A stretch of DNA of 64,000 bases. It comes from Methyloprofundus sp. GTDB taxonomy: Bacteria; Pseudomonadota; Gammaproteobacteria; Methylococcales; Methylomonadaceae. The stretch lies in the NCBI GenBank assembly GCA_014859465.1, contig JACUUF010000001.1:62001-126000 (forward strand), written 5' to 3'. A program made the translations under genes and the position numbers. The stretch's first letter is position 1, and every line of letters begins with the position of its first letter. The notes beneath the pieces are model-generated. The model worked only from the letters and a program-made list of their open reading frames with translations. It was not told where the DNA came from and did not search any database. Below, piece after piece: positions 24,547 through 34,263 of the stretch.

Positions 24547-26508
24547 TTAAACGAGTTCTTCTTTTAAGCTGATGCTCAAATCATCCTTTAGATTGCTTTT
24601 ATAGTCTTCCAGTTTTCCTTGCTCCGCTAGGTCTAGCCATACATTCTTAAATTCAGTAAGAAACGGAAAGCCTTTTTCTTCGATCTCATCTGTAATAGCT
24701 GAGAAAACATCAAAGCCGTATTTTTCAATAAATCTTTGGTATTTGCCCTTGGCATCCTCAATATCTCTTGGCCTGCCAATGCAAGACGATGAAATGATTT
24801 CGCGGTACGCATAAGGAATGATCTCTTTGATGAATTCGATATTGTCGCGGTGCTTTTCGATAAGCTGAGCATAAATCCTTGGCTCTAACTTAGCAAGGTC
24901 CTTGAATATAGAGGGTGAACTGCTCTGTCTTGCAATAGCAGCCAATGCCGGATTGCAAATATCATCTTCACGTCGATGGATAAGGAGGTCTTCACCTAGG
25001 TGATAGCTTAATGCTTTTTCAAGGCCGGATGGTATCAGCTTTTTTTCGTAAAATTTTTCAAACTCATGAGGAGTGACTTGTTTGATGGCGTACTGAATGG
25101 CTTTACCACAAATAGATTCTGATTTATTCATCCATTCATCTCTAAGCTCAGTAAGCTTTAATCTTAATCCGAATTTATCTTCAATTTCATTAAAATTCGA
25201 CCTACATTCACATGAGAAGTTAATAAGATTTACGTCAATATCCGTCATATCGGATATCTCACTTATAACATCATTCATGACTTCACTAAATACGGATGGA
25301 AATCCATCATTTAGATAAGAAAGAGCTGAAGAGGTAATATCCTCACTTAATCCAGTATAAAAGTTTTCCGTGAGCTTACTAAATGCAATGACTTTTATAA
25401 CATCTTCCACATCAATCATGCTCGTATCAATTTCCTCGTAAGGATTGCCTAATTGATCAATATCAAATTCAACATTTGATAGAAGGTCAAGATCAACCTT
25501 CATTTTTCCACCGCTTAGCTCCGAAACCTCAACTCGAGGAGCGATTGCTCGAGGCGAACTTATTCCTATTTTTTTTAGCTCTTCTTCTAGATATTCCAAA
25601 TCATAAGAGAGGCCTTCTTGAATATCACCAGCCATAAGAAAATCCAGATCAGAATTAAACTGATTCTCTAAGTACTCTTCTAGCTTTCCTTTGTAGTTGG
25701 ATTCAATTTCAGACACGTTATAACTGCCCAATATCGGATTATTTTCCATGAACTGCGAAAAAGCTTGATTGGCCAGGGCATTTAAATTTACCGCATCATT
25801 CAGAATCGAAATATCTCTAGGGTATCTACCCTTTGTGTGATTGCTTAATGCGCGTTCTAATTTGCTCGAGATCGAGTTATCGTCTAATTTAAAAGGCGAG
25901 ATGCTTAAATAAGGGTAGTTCTCGTACTCAATATCCATTGTAGCCGCTTCTGCGCTGTAATTATCAGGCAGTGATTCAATTAGAAATCGGTCGAATTCAA
26001 TACTGTCTTGAAGGTACTCATAAAGCATTAGATCAAATTCATCTACTCCCGTTGCATTAGCGTAAAACTCATAGATATTTATATTGGACACTTCATCAAT
26101 CGCCTCCATTAGCTCATTAATGTCGAGTTTTTCACTATCATCTACCTGATTTTCTCCGTTATAACTATAGAAGGCTTCAAGATTTCTGTCGACAGAAGAG
26201 AGGTACCGGTGCCTAAAACAGCCGATAATGAGACCATGTTCATCATCCTCTTCCTCTAGATGTCCAGATAGGTGTAGTGAGGCAATAATGGCATAAGCCT
26301 TATTTACGGAGTCCTCCTTGAGAGATTGATGATCGTCTGACCTGATATCATGGGCATCGAGCTTTTTAAAAACAAGAGCAAGATCGTCCCGAACTATGCT
26401 ACTGACTTCTTGGTTTGACCAATAGTCAGTCATAGCTTTTGAGTAAAGGCTTTCAATATCTTGGTCAATTGAATTCATAACGGATTGATTATCAGAGATA
26501 CTGGACAT
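24547..26508 (-). CDS. Large acidic protein with C-tail
   Basis: A 653-residue, very acidic and largely helical protein, the largest member of the tail family. No repeats or catalytic motifs are obvious; CECRSN near residue 430 is the only cysteine pair. The C-tail EDYKSNLKDDL starts at Y636. AGGAG precedes the ATG and an extended -10 lies at 26545-26553. It is divergent from an LRV-repeat tail gene at 26692, sharing the promoter region. Function unknown. Confidence 0.82.
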   Translation of the reverse strand: MSSISDNQSVMNSIDQDIESLYSKAMTDYWSNQEVSSIVRDDLALVFKKLDAHDIRSDDHQSLKEDSVNKAYAIIASLHLSGHLEEEDDEHGLIIGCFRHRYLSSVDRNLEAFYSYNGENQVDDSEKLDINELMEAIDEVSNINIYEFYANATGVDEFDLMLYEYLQDSIEFDRFLIESLPDNYSAEAATMDIEYENYPYLSISPFKLDDNSISSKLERALSNHTKGRYPRDISILNDAVNLNALANQAFSQFMENNPILGSYNVSEIESNYKGKLEEYLENQFNSDLDFLMAGDIQEGLSYDLEYLEEELKKIGISSPRAIAPRVEVSELSGGKMKVDLDLLSNVEFDIDQLGNPYEEIDTSMIDVEDVIKVIAFSKLTENFYTGLSEDITSSALSYLNDGFPSVFSEVMNDVISEISDMTDIDVNLINFSCECRSNFNEIEDKFGLRLKLTELRDEWMNKSESICGKAIQYAIKQVTPHEFEKFYEKKLIPSGLEKALSYHLGEDLLIHRREDDICNPALAAIARQSSSPSIFKDLAKLEPRIYAQLIEKHRDNIEFIKEIIPYAYREIISSSCIGRPRDIEDAKGKYQRFIEKYGFDVFSAITDEIEEKGFPFLTEFKNVWLDLAEQGKLEDYKSNLKDDLSISLKEELV

Positions 26509-26544
26509 GCTTAAGACTCCTGGCTTTAAAAAATAATTAGATAC

Positions 26545-26553
26545 ATTATATCA
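26545..26553 (-). promoter_or_regulatory. Extended -10 promoter for the 653-residue protein
   Basis: Minus-strand TGATATAAT followed by GTAT, about 37 bases before the ATG at 26508. It is divergent from the box at 26595. Confidence 0.6.
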
Positions 26554-26594
26554 TTAAGCCATTCTTTAAACCGGAACATAAGGCTTTTTGATAA

Positions 26595-26604
26595 TGTATA
26601 ATGT
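26595..26604 (+). promoter_or_regulatory. -10 promoter element
   Basis: TGTATAATGT, about 90 bases before the start at 26692, leaving a long AT-rich leader. Confidence 0.5.
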
Positions 26605-26691
26605 TTCTTATTAAGTATCAATTATTGGTCAAAACCTATTTAAAAAATAGATAATTAATGACTTCGAATTTAATTAAGGAGCGTTTGATCA

Positions 26692-27390
26692 ATGGGGTTA
26701 AACAAGGTTGATTCTGATATCAACGACAAAATAAAGCTTGCAAAAAGTGATCATGTATCAAGTAGTGAATTGGCTCAGCTAGCAAAGCACCAAGATTTGG
26801 ATGTACGAAAAGAAGTTGCAGGTAACTTTAAAACGCCTCCTGATGTTCTGATTGACTTAATTAACGATAGCTGGATTGTTAGAAGTTTTCTGGCAGAAAA
26901 TCCGAACTCTCCAGTCGAGCTTTTAATCAAATTGGCAGATGATGAAGACGAATATGTTAGATCGCGGCTGGCGACAAACCTGAAAGCACCTGTTGACTTG
27001 TTGGTTAAGTTGTCTAAGGACGGGCAAAATGTCAGAATGTCTGTTGCAGAAAATATTCGAACCCCGGTTTATTTGTTAATCGAGCTGGCTTGCGATCGGA
27101 GTTGGCAAGTCCGTATGTGTGTAGCAATAAATCCAAACACTCCCTCTGACACTTTAACCTCCTTGTCAGAAGATGGACACTGGGGGGTTCAATATCGAGT
27201 TGCAGAAAATCCGAACACACCCATTGAGGCCATTATTTCCATTATTGAAAGAGCAAAAGGGAGTGTGGGTGTGTCTGATAATGGTCTTTACGAGATGGCT
27301 AGATCTCGACATCTTGCTTACCTAGAGTCGAAAAATATTGGCGATTACAAGGAAGATTTAAGCAAAGAGCTCTTTCTGAGTTGCAAATAG
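26692..27390 (+). CDS. LRV/HEAT-like repeat protein with C-tail
   Basis: A 232-residue solenoid protein. From about residue 20 to 180 it repeats a unit of about 23 residues of the form VR..VA.NPNTP...L..L..D, for example VRSFLAENPNSPVELLIKLA and VRMCVAINPNTPSDTLTSLS. This matches leucine-rich-variant repeats. Such solenoids bind proteins or nucleic acids. The C-tail GDYKEDLSKEL starts at Y219. A GGAG site precedes the ATG. Confidence 0.87.
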   Translation: MGLNKVDSDINDKIKLAKSDHVSSSELAQLAKHQDLDVRKEVAGNFKTPPDVLIDLINDSWIVRSFLAENPNSPVELLIKLADDEDEYVRSRLATNLKAPVDLLVKLSKDGQNVRMSVAENIRTPVYLLIELACDRSWQVRMCVAINPNTPSDTLTSLSEDGHWGVQYRVAENPNTPIEAIISIIERAKGSVGVSDNGLYEMARSRHLAYLESKNIGDYKEDLSKELFLSCK

Positions 27391-27448
27391 TTACCATTAA
27401 ATCATCTTCACGGATAATTATTTTTACCTCCTAGGATTAATATTTTAT

Positions 27449-27477
27449 TTGACAGTTATGGTCAATGCGCTTAAAAT
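27449..27477 (+). promoter_or_regulatory. Sigma-70 promoter
   Basis: TTGACA and TAAAAT separated by exactly 17 bases, upstream of the gene at 27511. This differs from the extended -10 type used by tail genes. Confidence 0.65.
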
Positions 27478-27510
27478 ATCCATGAGCTTATAATTTAATT
27501 GGAATTTTGT

Positions 27511-29448
27511 ATGCCTGTAGAAACTTCAAAAAATCATTCTTTGTCAAGTGAATCTTTTAATGATAATTTGTCACGCATTGACTCACTGCCTCAGTTAGAG
27601 CTGGGGCAGTGGTATTGGACTATTAATGAGGAAGGGGACCGAGAAGAGCTTGGCTGTGTCACAGAAATTGGTTCAAACTACGTTCAGATTTCCCTTCCTA
27701 GAGAAAAGGGTTGTAAGTCCAGCAAGCGATTTGGATTCAAGTCTTTTTTTGAAAAACTGGAATTTGAGCCGAATCATAAGTCCTACTTTCAGCATGCTGT
27801 TGAAGCTCAACAAGCTGAATCAAACTTGATTATGAATAAGATACGCCAGCTTACTGAATTGCTTGGTGTTAATCAGCAGATTATGATTGGTGGCCAACAG
27901 AAAAAGTCGGATTCAATGGGTGTTTCTGTTCTTTCAAATCATCAAGAGCAGCTTGACAGCTATAAGAACTCACTGGTTGCGGCTAAAGAGAAGGATTTAC
28001 CTGCTTTATATTCAGATTTAAAAAAGAGTAATGAAAAACTGTACAAGTTCTTAATGGCCGATATGTTGAGTGTTGAAGCAACACTGACCCCTATGAAAGA
28101 AACGGTTGAGCAAATCAATGAAAGATTATTTAACATGTCTGTGTACGCCGGTCTTTCTGAATCTGCTTTACTTATCAAAGAAGGGGAGCCTGCTCCGATT
28201 GGAACAAAGGTTCATGTTATGCAGTCTAAAAAGTTCATGGATGAGGAGTGCTTGCTTGATTATCGTGCAGGTGGCATGGAGTTTAAAAATATTTCACAGT
28301 TCAATGATTGGTTGGCTAAGCCTGATAATTTTACAAGGATCTTGCCTTTTGATCGTTGCATGGTGGCTATGCAGGTTAGACGAAGCTCTAAAAATCGTAA
28401 TGGAGATCCTGGTTTAGATTCTTATATTCGATTCAGAATGGAGGGTCAGGATAAATATACCTATCTTTACATTCGAAATGGCGAAAAAGTTTATCAGATT
28501 TCAACAGAGTTTGAGTTTGATGAATTGCTTTTTCCAGCCGAGGATGCGTTTAGCTTTAATGAGCCGATGATGGTGAAAAAAGAGTTTAGCCGGATCTCAC
28601 TGATGCCTCAAAGAGAATTTGATCATGTGAAAGCTGAGTTGGAAGCGTTAGAGGCAAAATTTGAGCTTTGGAAGGCTGAGAACGATGGTGTAAGTTATTG
28701 GGACTTTGAGCATTATGACCAACTGATGTCGCTGAGATCAGATGGTGTCGGGGGTTATGAACCATTAGATTCTGATAGCCTGCTATACGATGATGCAATT
28801 AATCAGATTCGCTCTCAAACAAATAAGCATAACCGTATTGCGTTGCTTTTACAGGGCTTATTTGACCGCTCAGACATGCTTCACCCACATGGTAAAGTGA
28901 ATATCTGGGAAGGGGATAGCTTTAGAGATAATGTAACCCTTGTTTATGATGGAACCGGCACCTTAATGAACGGAGATAAGCCTGACTTTGAAGCCTATAA
29001 AGACGAGTGCAATGCATCTATGGGTGAAGGCTCAGTTGTGTATGGTCAGGAATCGGCTTGGGAGGAAAGAGAGGCCGAGCGTGAAGCTAACCGAAGAGCA
29101 TCAGGCCGGCGTTACACCTATGAAGAGGTTGAGCGAATCCGCGAGTATGGTTACACACCTTTTGGTGACCCAGGTCCAGGCACGGTTGCTGAAATCTCAA
29201 AATGGATGCCTCGATCTAGAAAGGCAAAATTTGAGTGGCAGAGAGAGCGATTAACTTACACTCGCTATGGTGATGATTCACCTGTTAATTGCTCCATCAC
29301 GGTTTCGGCGGATAACCTGTTTAATATATCAGCTTACAAAGTTGGTGATTATAAGAAGTTCTTTAACGACCCTAGAACTCGTAAAGAATACCTGAAATGG
29401 GCACCGGCTTTACTTTCGGCTGAAGATTATTATGCTGGTCAAGCATAA
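27511..29448 (+). CDS. Large hypothetical protein with coiled-coil region
   Basis: A 645-residue protein of unknown function. Residues about 95-215 are helical and likely coiled coil (YKNSLVAAKEKDLPALYSDL; KETVEQINERLF). The rest is mixed, with an arginine/glutamate-rich segment near residue 525. It has no C-tail and no secretion signal. The ATG at 27511 follows GGA; a TTG at 27499 is an alternative. It has its own TTGACA promoter and is followed closely by three small genes, likely an operon. Confidence 0.75.
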   Translation: MPVETSKNHSLSSESFNDNLSRIDSLPQLELGQWYWTINEEGDREELGCVTEIGSNYVQISLPREKGCKSSKRFGFKSFFEKLEFEPNHKSYFQHAVEAQQAESNLIMNKIRQLTELLGVNQQIMIGGQQKKSDSMGVSVLSNHQEQLDSYKNSLVAAKEKDLPALYSDLKKSNEKLYKFLMADMLSVEATLTPMKETVEQINERLFNMSVYAGLSESALLIKEGEPAPIGTKVHVMQSKKFMDEECLLDYRAGGMEFKNISQFNDWLAKPDNFTRILPFDRCMVAMQVRRSSKNRNGDPGLDSYIRFRMEGQDKYTYLYIRNGEKVYQISTEFEFDELLFPAEDAFSFNEPMMVKKEFSRISLMPQREFDHVKAELEALEAKFELWKAENDGVSYWDFEHYDQLMSLRSDGVGGYEPLDSDSLLYDDAINQIRSQTNKHNRIALLLQGLFDRSDMLHPHGKVNIWEGDSFRDNVTLVYDGTGTLMNGDKPDFEAYKDECNASMGEGSVVYGQESAWEEREAEREANRRASGRRYTYEEVERIREYGYTPFGDPGPGTVAEISKWMPRSRKAKFEWQRERLTYTRYGDDSPVNCSITVSADNLFNISAYKVGDYKKFFNDPRTRKEYLKWAPALLSAEDYYAGQA

Positions 29449-29482
29449 CAGGTGTAGATTTTAAAAAAAGGTTGTATGAGTT

Positions 29483-29839
29483 ATGAAAATTAAATGCACG
29501 GGTAAGCAATTAAATTCTTTCTGGGATTCTGAATGGGGAAGTGAAGATGCCTTTATTATCAATGCCAGATTTGGATTAATTGATGGTAGTGACTTCCTTT
29601 ATGATGACCTGGATCTTCAACTTAATGGTGGGGAGTTATTTTCAGATGATCAAGTTTTTACCTCAATTGAAGGGGTGGTTGATGTCAATGGCAAAGAGAT
29701 TGACCTTGGGGCCCTTTTTAAGCGTTGGCTCAAGAAGAATATGAATGAAAATATCGAGTTAATTAGTGTCCAGGTGCCTAGCAATAAGGTTGAAGTGTTT
29801 AAGTCTTTTTTGGTTGAGCATGGATTGAAGCAGGTTTAG
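29483..29839 (+). CDS. Hypothetical acidic protein
   Basis: A 118-residue protein (MKIKCTGKQLNSFWDSEWGS). Mixed alpha/beta, acidic. It lies 34 bases after the large gene at 27511. No family recognised. Confidence 0.65.
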   Translation: MKIKCTGKQLNSFWDSEWGSEDAFIINARFGLIDGSDFLYDDLDLQLNGGELFSDDQVFTSIEGVVDVNGKEIDLGALFKRWLKKNMNENIELISVQVPSNKVEVFKSFLVEHGLKQV

Positions 29840-29891
29840 TTATTTTTTGTATGAATTTTTGAGTTTATTATTATTTGAAAAGACAGGTAAA

Positions 29892-30119
29892 ATGAAAGAT
29901 CTTGACGTTATTGACAGCATTAGATCAGATTTAGCGCATCAATTAGCGACGATTGATGATATGGATTGGGATTACTTTATTGAGACGGCGGAATGCGCTA
30001 GAGGGTTAGCCAATTCTTTGGGTGTAAATATGACGCCATCTAAAAGTGATGACGTTGCACCGGATTGGGCTAAGGCGCCAAGTGGTGCAACGCATTTTGA
30101 CCCGGGTTGGAAAACCTGA
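29892..30119 (+). CDS. Small hypothetical protein
   Basis: A 75-residue protein. The ATG at 29892 after an AGG site is preferred to a TTG at 29847. The C-terminus is rich in proline, glycine and tryptophan (PDWAKAPSGATHFDPGWK). It abuts the next gene (TGAATG). Confidence 0.6.
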   Translation: MKDLDVIDSIRSDLAHQLATIDDMDWDYFIETAECARGLANSLGVNMTPSKSDDVAPDWAKAPSGATHFDPGWKT

Positions 30120-30239
30120 ATGACCAAGATTAATGGTTCCTGGCATTTTTACTGTCCACTTGAAAGCGGGGAGTATGACTGGGTCGAGCTTGATACAGCA
30201 GACGTTGGTAATGAGTCACTGCTTGTTTCGAGATGGTGA
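30120..30239 (+). CDS. Very small hypothetical protein
   Basis: A 39-residue frame (MTKINGSWHFYCPLESGEYD and onward) starting one base after the previous stop, so it can be translated by re-initiation. Aromatic and acidic composition looks like real coding sequence. Confidence 0.45.
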   Translation: MTKINGSWHFYCPLESGEYDWVELDTADVGNESLLVSRW

Positions 30240-30318
30240 AGCTTTAGATGATACATAAGCTAAAAAGATAAACCTTTGAAAAGTCTTTTTAATGTCATCC
30301 GATTGACCAATGCTTGAA

Positions 30319-30327
30319 TGATATAAT
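30319..30327 (+). promoter_or_regulatory. Extended -10 promoter
   Basis: TGATATAAT followed by GTTT, about 37 bases before the start at 30364. Confidence 0.55.
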
Positions 30328-30363
30328 GTTTACTATTAAGTTCATAAGAGCGCAGGATTAGGG

Positions 30364-31101
30364 ATGGAAGGTTTTAAAAAGAAAGGGTTTTCAGTTCAAC
30401 TTCTTGGTCGGTCCTTTGTCGTCCCTGACGCTGACAGCACGATAGAGCAAATTAAGTATGTTGAAGAGATTTTCAAAGGCAATTCTGATGCCTTTATTTC
30501 AGATTTAATATTGACCTCCTTTCACGATTACAAAGACTCTATCTCGTCAGGCTCTTTAACCATTACCTCTTTTTTACATGGCGAAGATGCCCTTATAATT
30601 GAATGGATTAACACTCTTGGCTTTTCGGAATATTTAACTGATTACGCCGATGACGATGAGAGTGATTATGATGCTGACGTTTATGATAGCTATAAGGATT
30701 ATGCCCTTACCTGTGAGAGTGTGTTGACGTTAAGAGAAGTGATTGAGTCTTTTTTTGAGTCGATGAATAAAGTTGTTACTGAGCTTATATCTTGTAATCG
30801 AACTCTTGATGAGTCGAGTTTCTGGTCAGTTTCTAGTGAATTAGATAATCACCTTAGCGCCTATTTGCTTCTTGCTCTTTACAATCCTACATTAACAGGT
30901 CTTATCAAAAAAGATTATGGCATCTCACTCGATGTAGATCCTGCTGTTTATCATCTACTTCAAGAGTGCGGTCTTGATCTCGAAAACAAGAATCTTTGTG
31001 ATGAGATTAAGAGAATGAGCAAATTAGTGGAGGATAAAAAGCTGGTTAATTACAAGAGTGAACTTAGCTTAGATCTTACCGGAGGAACAAGGCTTGAGTA
31101 A
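30364..31101 (+). CDS. Acidic hypothetical protein with C-tail
   Basis: A 245-residue acidic, mainly helical protein with a dense Asp/Tyr stretch (DYADDDESDYDADVYDSYKD). The C-tail VNYKSELSLDL starts at Y230. Its last codons overlap the TTG start of the next ankyrin gene. It begins a run of four tail-family genes to 33560. Not recognised otherwise. Confidence 0.78.
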   Translation: MEGFKKKGFSVQLLGRSFVVPDADSTIEQIKYVEEIFKGNSDAFISDLILTSFHDYKDSISSGSLTITSFLHGEDALIIEWINTLGFSEYLTDYADDDESDYDADVYDSYKDYALTCESVLTLREVIESFFESMNKVVTELISCNRTLDESSFWSVSSELDNHLSAYLLLALYNPTLTGLIKKDYGISLDVDPAVYHLLQECGLDLENKNLCDEIKRMSKLVEDKKLVNYKSELSLDLTGGTRLE

Positions 31102-31980
31102 AGAGAAAGATTCATCAAATCAAGATTTAATGAACTTGGTCTATGAAGAGGTATGGGAAGACGTTCATTCTGATCAAATACTTTCCGCTATTAGAGCGGG
31201 GCCGATGTAAATGAGAGGGACGAGGATGGTGTGTCCTTGTTAAGTCTTTCCTCAATGCAAGGTCATTTTGAAGCGGTTAGGATGCTTATTGAATCCGGGG
31301 CCGATGTACACTCCATAGATATGGATAAATGGACCGCCTTGCACCGAGTCTGCTCAGACACTTATGTTGATGTAGATCCAGATCTAGTAGAAGAGGACAT
31401 GAATAATCGTATTAAGATTACTCAACTTTTATTGGATTCAGGGATAAATATTAATTCTAAGGGTTCAGACGGATCAACCGCGCTACACCTTGCTTCAGCA
31501 GAAGGTTTAACCAGGCTTGCTGAGGTATTAATCTCAAATGGTGCTAATTTAAACTTAAAAGACAGGGATGTTTTCTACATGAAAACCGATGAGTTAGAAA
31601 AAGCGAAATATAGTCTTGCAAAGGATATATTTGAGGCTTGGGAGTTTCCACAAGGTTTACATATTGTAGATACAGTCTGGTCTTCAGATAGTAGTGGTGT
31701 TTTTGCTATTGCTTATTACGAAGATCATGAAGCTGATATAGAAGAGACCGCTTCAGGGCGGATTTCCTTTCGTACTGACTTTCATGACAGCCACATTGAG
31801 CTATCTTCACTTTATATGGACACTGGCAATGAAGCCGGTTACTGCAATATTGAGGCATTGGATAGATGCGAACAATCTTATCGAGATTTTATCAGCAGTA
31901 TTGAGATTGAAGACATTAAAGATTATCGATCATCTTTGTCTGAGTCACTGGATTTTAATCTAGCGCAAAGGTTAATCTAG
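31094..31980 (+). pseudogene. Ankyrin-repeat protein with C-tail, frameshifted in a G run
   Basis: GGAGG precedes a TTG at 31094 that encodes an acidic N-terminus ending ILSAIRAG, then stops at 31208. Adding one G to the run at 31198-31201 restores RAGADVNERDEDGVSLLSLS and the ankyrin repeats that follow (HFEAVRMLIESGADVHSIDM; STALHLASAEGLTRLAEVLI). The C-terminal half is a beta-like domain, then the C-tail KDYRSSLSESL. The downstream frame alone could start at a TTG at 31231. A homopolymer sequencing error is possible. Confidence 0.75.
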
Positions 31981-31981
31981 A

Positions 31982-32797
31982 ATGATAGTACTGGACCCAG
32001 AGGATAATACTTCTTTAAATGTAAAGATAGGTGTTAAGCAAGGCGCATGTAACTGGGATTCAATGTCACCTTCTTTGAGAGACAGAATGTCAGATTCAGA
32101 TATCCTCATCTCTTTTAAAATAGAGCTACTATCTGACCGCTTGGAACGTATGAAGCGGTCATTGAAATTATCTAGCGAAAAAAGCATGTCATTGGATGTT
32201 GTGGACGTTTTTGGCTCACTGAACATTAGTAAGAACGGTGAAATTTTTGATTTTAGCAATATCGGTATTTTTGAATCTACGATGTACTTAAGTGATCTTC
32301 ATTCCAGCTTAGTAATTATTAATTTAAAAAGTAAAGAAGATACGGAGTCAGTTTTTTGGCAGTACGAGATTGACGCATCAGCCGCCCTTGTTTTAAGGGG
32401 TCTTATGAGGCAGGATGCCTCGATAAAAGAAATATCAGATTCTATAGGGTATCTGGATGATACGGGCTTTACGATACATGGGTTTGATATTTTTAACGAA
32501 ATATTAAAGCATCCAGAAGGCTTGGATATAGCCTTGAAATACTCTGAAAGGGCATTCAGTTTTTACAGATCAAACGTTTTGAGTCACAGGGCTTTTAGTG
32601 ATGATCTTTTTAACAAGATAGAAAATTCTAATTCTAAGAGTGCTCTATTAGCGCTAAGCTCGAACCCGAATTATATTAAATATCAAGAGAAGCTGAAGCA
32701 CAATGACTATCTTAATGAAGTCAAACAAGACCTTTTTAAATCGAACAGTGATCTAGTTGACTCAGATGGCTACCAATCTCAACACAAGGGGTTATAA
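31982..32797 (+). CDS. Tail-family protein, paralog of the gene at 34991
   Basis: A 271-residue protein. It aligns with the 266-residue protein at 34991, notably around FWQYEIDASAALVLRGLM (FWYLRFDIAGAILLSSIL there) and ALLALSSNPNYIKYQEK (ALNALRENPCYAKYKES there). N-terminal half beta-rich, C-terminal half helical. The C-tail NDYLNEVKQDL starts at Y243. It begins 2 bases after the previous gene's stop, with AAAGG upstream. Function unknown. Confidence 0.8.
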   Translation: MIVLDPEDNTSLNVKIGVKQGACNWDSMSPSLRDRMSDSDILISFKIELLSDRLERMKRSLKLSSEKSMSLDVVDVFGSLNISKNGEIFDFSNIGIFESTMYLSDLHSSLVIINLKSKEDTESVFWQYEIDASAALVLRGLMRQDASIKEISDSIGYLDDTGFTIHGFDIFNEILKHPEGLDIALKYSERAFSFYRSNVLSHRAFSDDLFNKIENSNSKSALLALSSNPNYIKYQEKLKHNDYLNEVKQDLFKSNSDLVDSDGYQSQHKGL

Positions 32798-32798
32798 A

Positions 32799-33560
32799 GT
32801 GAATATGTTGAAATTGAATTTATCAAGATTGAGCGAGTCCAGCATCTTTTCCACCGCATCAGAGGATAAAGATGTAGGAGTGCGCAGGGGTGTGGCTAGA
32901 TATCCAAAAACACCTATTGAAATTCTGGAAAATCTTTCTGAAGATAAAGATTTTAGCGTCAGAGCTTGTGTAGCAAGGAGAGAGGGGTTAAGTCTTGAGA
33001 TTTTAGAAAGGCTATCAAGAGATTCAGAACCTCAAGTCCGCGCCATAATAAGCAAAAAATCTAATCTAACCCCTGAGTTATATTTACGCTTATCTAGAGA
33101 TTATGACGTGGCTATTCGTTGCGCATTAGCATCTAACCCAAACACGCCGGCCAAAATAATATCCCAGATGTCAAAGGATAAGAATTGGGCTGTTCGTCGA
33201 GAAGTGGCCGTAAATCCAAGCGCACCAGTTAATATATTAAAAAAACTATCTAGTGACCCGGAGGAGTCGGTTATTCTTGGTGTGGCTAGCAACTTAAATA
33301 CACCTATTAAGTATCTAACGAGAATGGTAAGAAGTGGAAAGCGCGTCCTTCAAAGGACGGTAGCTCAAAATCCAAGCCTATCTATTGATTTAATTTCTGA
33401 GCTTATCGAAAATAAATACGGAGAAGTTAGAAAGGTGGCTGAAAGCAATTCAACCTACCTTCAATATCTTAGTGATAAAGAATCTAAAGAAGTTAATGGT
33501 TATAAGGACGAAGTTGAATCTGAGCTTCAGTCATTCGAGCCAGCTTCTTTTGCCTACTGA
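32799..33560 (+). CDS. LRV/HEAT-like repeat protein with C-tail
   Basis: A 253-residue solenoid. Repeats of about 23 residues run from about residue 20 to 200: VRRGVARYPKTPIEILENLS, VRACVARREGLSLEILERLS, IRCALASNPNTPAKIISQMS, VRREVAVNPSAPVNILKKLS. The C-tail NGYKDEVESEL starts at Y235. A GTG start at 32799 is chosen because AAGGGG precedes it and it sits one base after the previous stop. Last gene of its run. Confidence 0.87.
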   Translation: MNMLKLNLSRLSESSIFSTASEDKDVGVRRGVARYPKTPIEILENLSEDKDFSVRACVARREGLSLEILERLSRDSEPQVRAIISKKSNLTPELYLRLSRDYDVAIRCALASNPNTPAKIISQMSKDKNWAVRREVAVNPSAPVNILKKLSSDPEESVILGVASNLNTPIKYLTRMVRSGKRVLQRTVAQNPSLSIDLISELIENKYGEVRKVAESNSTYLQYLSDKESKEVNGYKDEVESELQSFEPASFAY

Positions 33561-33629
33561 GTAAAGCGAAAATAATTAACGTTGTTATTTCTTTATCAAA
33601 GAAAGCTAAGCTTTTTTCAATCTGTCAAC

Positions 33630-33638
33630 TGTATAATG
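33630..33638 (+). promoter_or_regulatory. -10 promoter element
   Basis: TGTATAATG followed by TTT, about 35 bases before the start at 33673. Confidence 0.55.
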
Positions 33639-33672
33639 TTTAAATAATATTTTAATAATTAAGGTTTGCACT

Positions 33673-34242
33673 ATGATGTATATCGATGAGTACGCTTTAC
33701 TTAATACACTAGAGCTTAAATCAATTGATTTGGGTGGTTATGAAATTGTTGGCAGAAGCAGGACGCCGCATTCTTCTGAAGTAGGATTCCAGATTACCCT
33801 GGCTGAGTTTTCCAGTCACCGGTTGGCTCAAAAATACATTGAAAAAGTAAGGTCATCCGAGGGGTTTATCAAGCTCGGAGAAAGCATGAGCTCTTCATTT
33901 GAGCCTTATAAGCTGTTAGAAGAAGGTATTGTTTCATTCAATACAAGAGGCTCCAAAGATGACTTTACAAGAGTTTCAGAACCGCTTGTATTAATAATGA
34001 AGGATGCCAATGACGACCGGTTCGTTACTGAGGGTCGCATTGTCAGTCAAAACAACAGTTGTTTTTTTACGGATAAGGATTTTTGCGAACTTGGTGATGA
34101 TACTCAGTATGGCTGGGTTGAGGAAATCATATCCGTGTCTGCAATTATTGAGGCAATGGAACTTGAGCATGTTGATGAGTTAGGAGAACTTATTGAGTCT
34201 AGGAATGACGATGAAGATGACTGCTCTTTTTCGATGAGCTAA
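33673..34242 (+). CDS. Hypothetical acidic protein, no C-tail
   Basis: A 189-residue acidic protein (MMYIDEYALLNTLELKSIDL) ending in a very acidic segment. It lacks the tail although it sits first in a transcript with two tail-family genes. Mixed alpha/beta, unrecognised. Confidence 0.7.
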   Translation: MMYIDEYALLNTLELKSIDLGGYEIVGRSRTPHSSEVGFQITLAEFSSHRLAQKYIEKVRSSEGFIKLGESMSSSFEPYKLLEEGIVSFNTRGSKDDFTRVSEPLVLIMKDANDDRFVTEGRIVSQNNSCFFTDKDFCELGDDTQYGWVEEIISVSAIIEAMELEHVDELGELIESRNDDEDDCSFSMS

Positions 34243-34263
34243 TACCAGGGAGGTATAGATTCA

